64,000 nucleotides of DNA. Origin: Cytophagales bacterium (GTDB taxonomy: Bacteria; Bacteroidota; Bacteroidia; Cytophagales; Cytophagaceae). Below the pieces are notes generated by a model that worked only from the letters and a program-made list of their open reading frames with translations, searched no databases and had not been told where the DNA came from. Position 1 is the first letter of the stretch. The number at the start of each line of letters is the position of its first letter. Below are positions 63,898 through 64,000 of the stretch, piece after piece. Made by a program: the position numbers and the translations under genes. The stretch covers positions 69,014-133,013 of the forward strand of contig REBA01000018.1 of the NCBI GenBank assembly GCA_004294225.1. Direction: 5' to 3'.

Positions 63898-64000
63898 TTA
63901 TTTAGCCATTGCTACTCCTTTTGCCTTAGCCACGATACCATCGGCTAAGTTTGCAGGTACAAATTCGTAATGCGAGAATGTTAATGTAGCAGTTGCTCTT
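63898..64000 (-). CDS. fusA: Elongation factor G, C-terminal end (partial)
   Basis: The window ends inside this gene; 33 codons plus the TAA at 63898 are visible. The translation contains TLTFSHYEFVPANLADGIVA and then KAKGVAMAK. This matches the end of EF-G domain V, and the gene order (fusA then rpsJ) is the usual str-operon order. The piece is too short to exclude another translational GTPase. Confidence 0.7.
   Translation of the reverse strand, partial: RATATLTFSHYEFVPANLADGIVAKAKGVAMAK

Noticed and set aside
1-64000. tRNA, rRNA, CRISPR arrays, intact insertion sequences, replication origin
   Set aside because: No T-loop-like GGTTCGAAT patterns with matching stems, no regularly spaced repeats, no transposase motifs and no DnaA-box cluster were seen on reading; a tRNAscan and repeat search would settle it.

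Overview
The window is an AT-rich chromosomal segment from a member of the Bacteroidota. The evidence is the gene content (YbbR-domain protein between coaE and yajC, a YtxH protein, DUF1573 lipoprotein, RNase E/G, 67K-type SppA, fused ThrA), the near absence of Shine-Dalgarno sequences, and several promoters of the lineage-specific form TTG / 17-23 nt / TAnnTTTG. The genus cannot be fixed from the sequence. Almost everything is housekeeping; accessory material is confined to four spots (12.2-13.5, 29.9-34.6, 38.7-39.4 and 40.0-40.9 kb).

Layout. 0-16 kb: end of an outer-membrane barrel gene; a minus-strand run coaE-ybbR-yajC-DUF1573-ytxH; a plus-strand pair of guanidino-group hydrolases (DDAH-like and arginine deiminase); L-2-hydroxyglutarate oxidase and glutamate dehydrogenase; rsmG; an ECF-type sigma factor overlapping a glycosyltransferase; tgt; a toxin-antitoxin pair (XRE-Panacea antitoxin plus RelE/ParE-like toxin) with a promoter buried in its own palindrome; then rpsP-rimM-trmD. 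15.7-29.9 kb: rdgB-udk, recJ, a GT9 glycosyltransferase, radA with a glutamine amidotransferase, sppA-bioB, a UvrD/PcrA helicase with a TPR protein, a 29-residue bS22/mS38-like ribosomal microprotein, and RNase E/G (rng).

29.9-34.6 kb is a rearranged region. Two unknown membrane-protein loci lie between rng and a CPBP protease. In the middle sits a scar in which a copy of the protease 3' end is joined to a decayed internal piece of rng that carries the rng terminator. This is the junction expected from an old tandem duplication running from inside rng to inside the protease gene.

34.7-48.8 kb: dusB, aminotransferase-pheA, a superoxide dismutase with a Tat-like leader, a TIR-like protein whose expected catalytic Glu is Gln, HU, a frameshifted abortive-infection-like pseudogene, thrA-thrB, and a minus-strand run cmk-ispH-DUF502-M6-like metalloprotease.

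48.9-64 kb is the S10-spc-alpha ribosomal cluster on the minus strand, from rplC to rplQ with secY, map, infA and rpoA. rpsJ is transcriptionally attached to fusA: a strong terminator and a new promoter separate it from rplC. A second consensus promoter lies between rpsN and rpsH. No tRNA, rRNA, CRISPR array or intact insertion sequence was seen.
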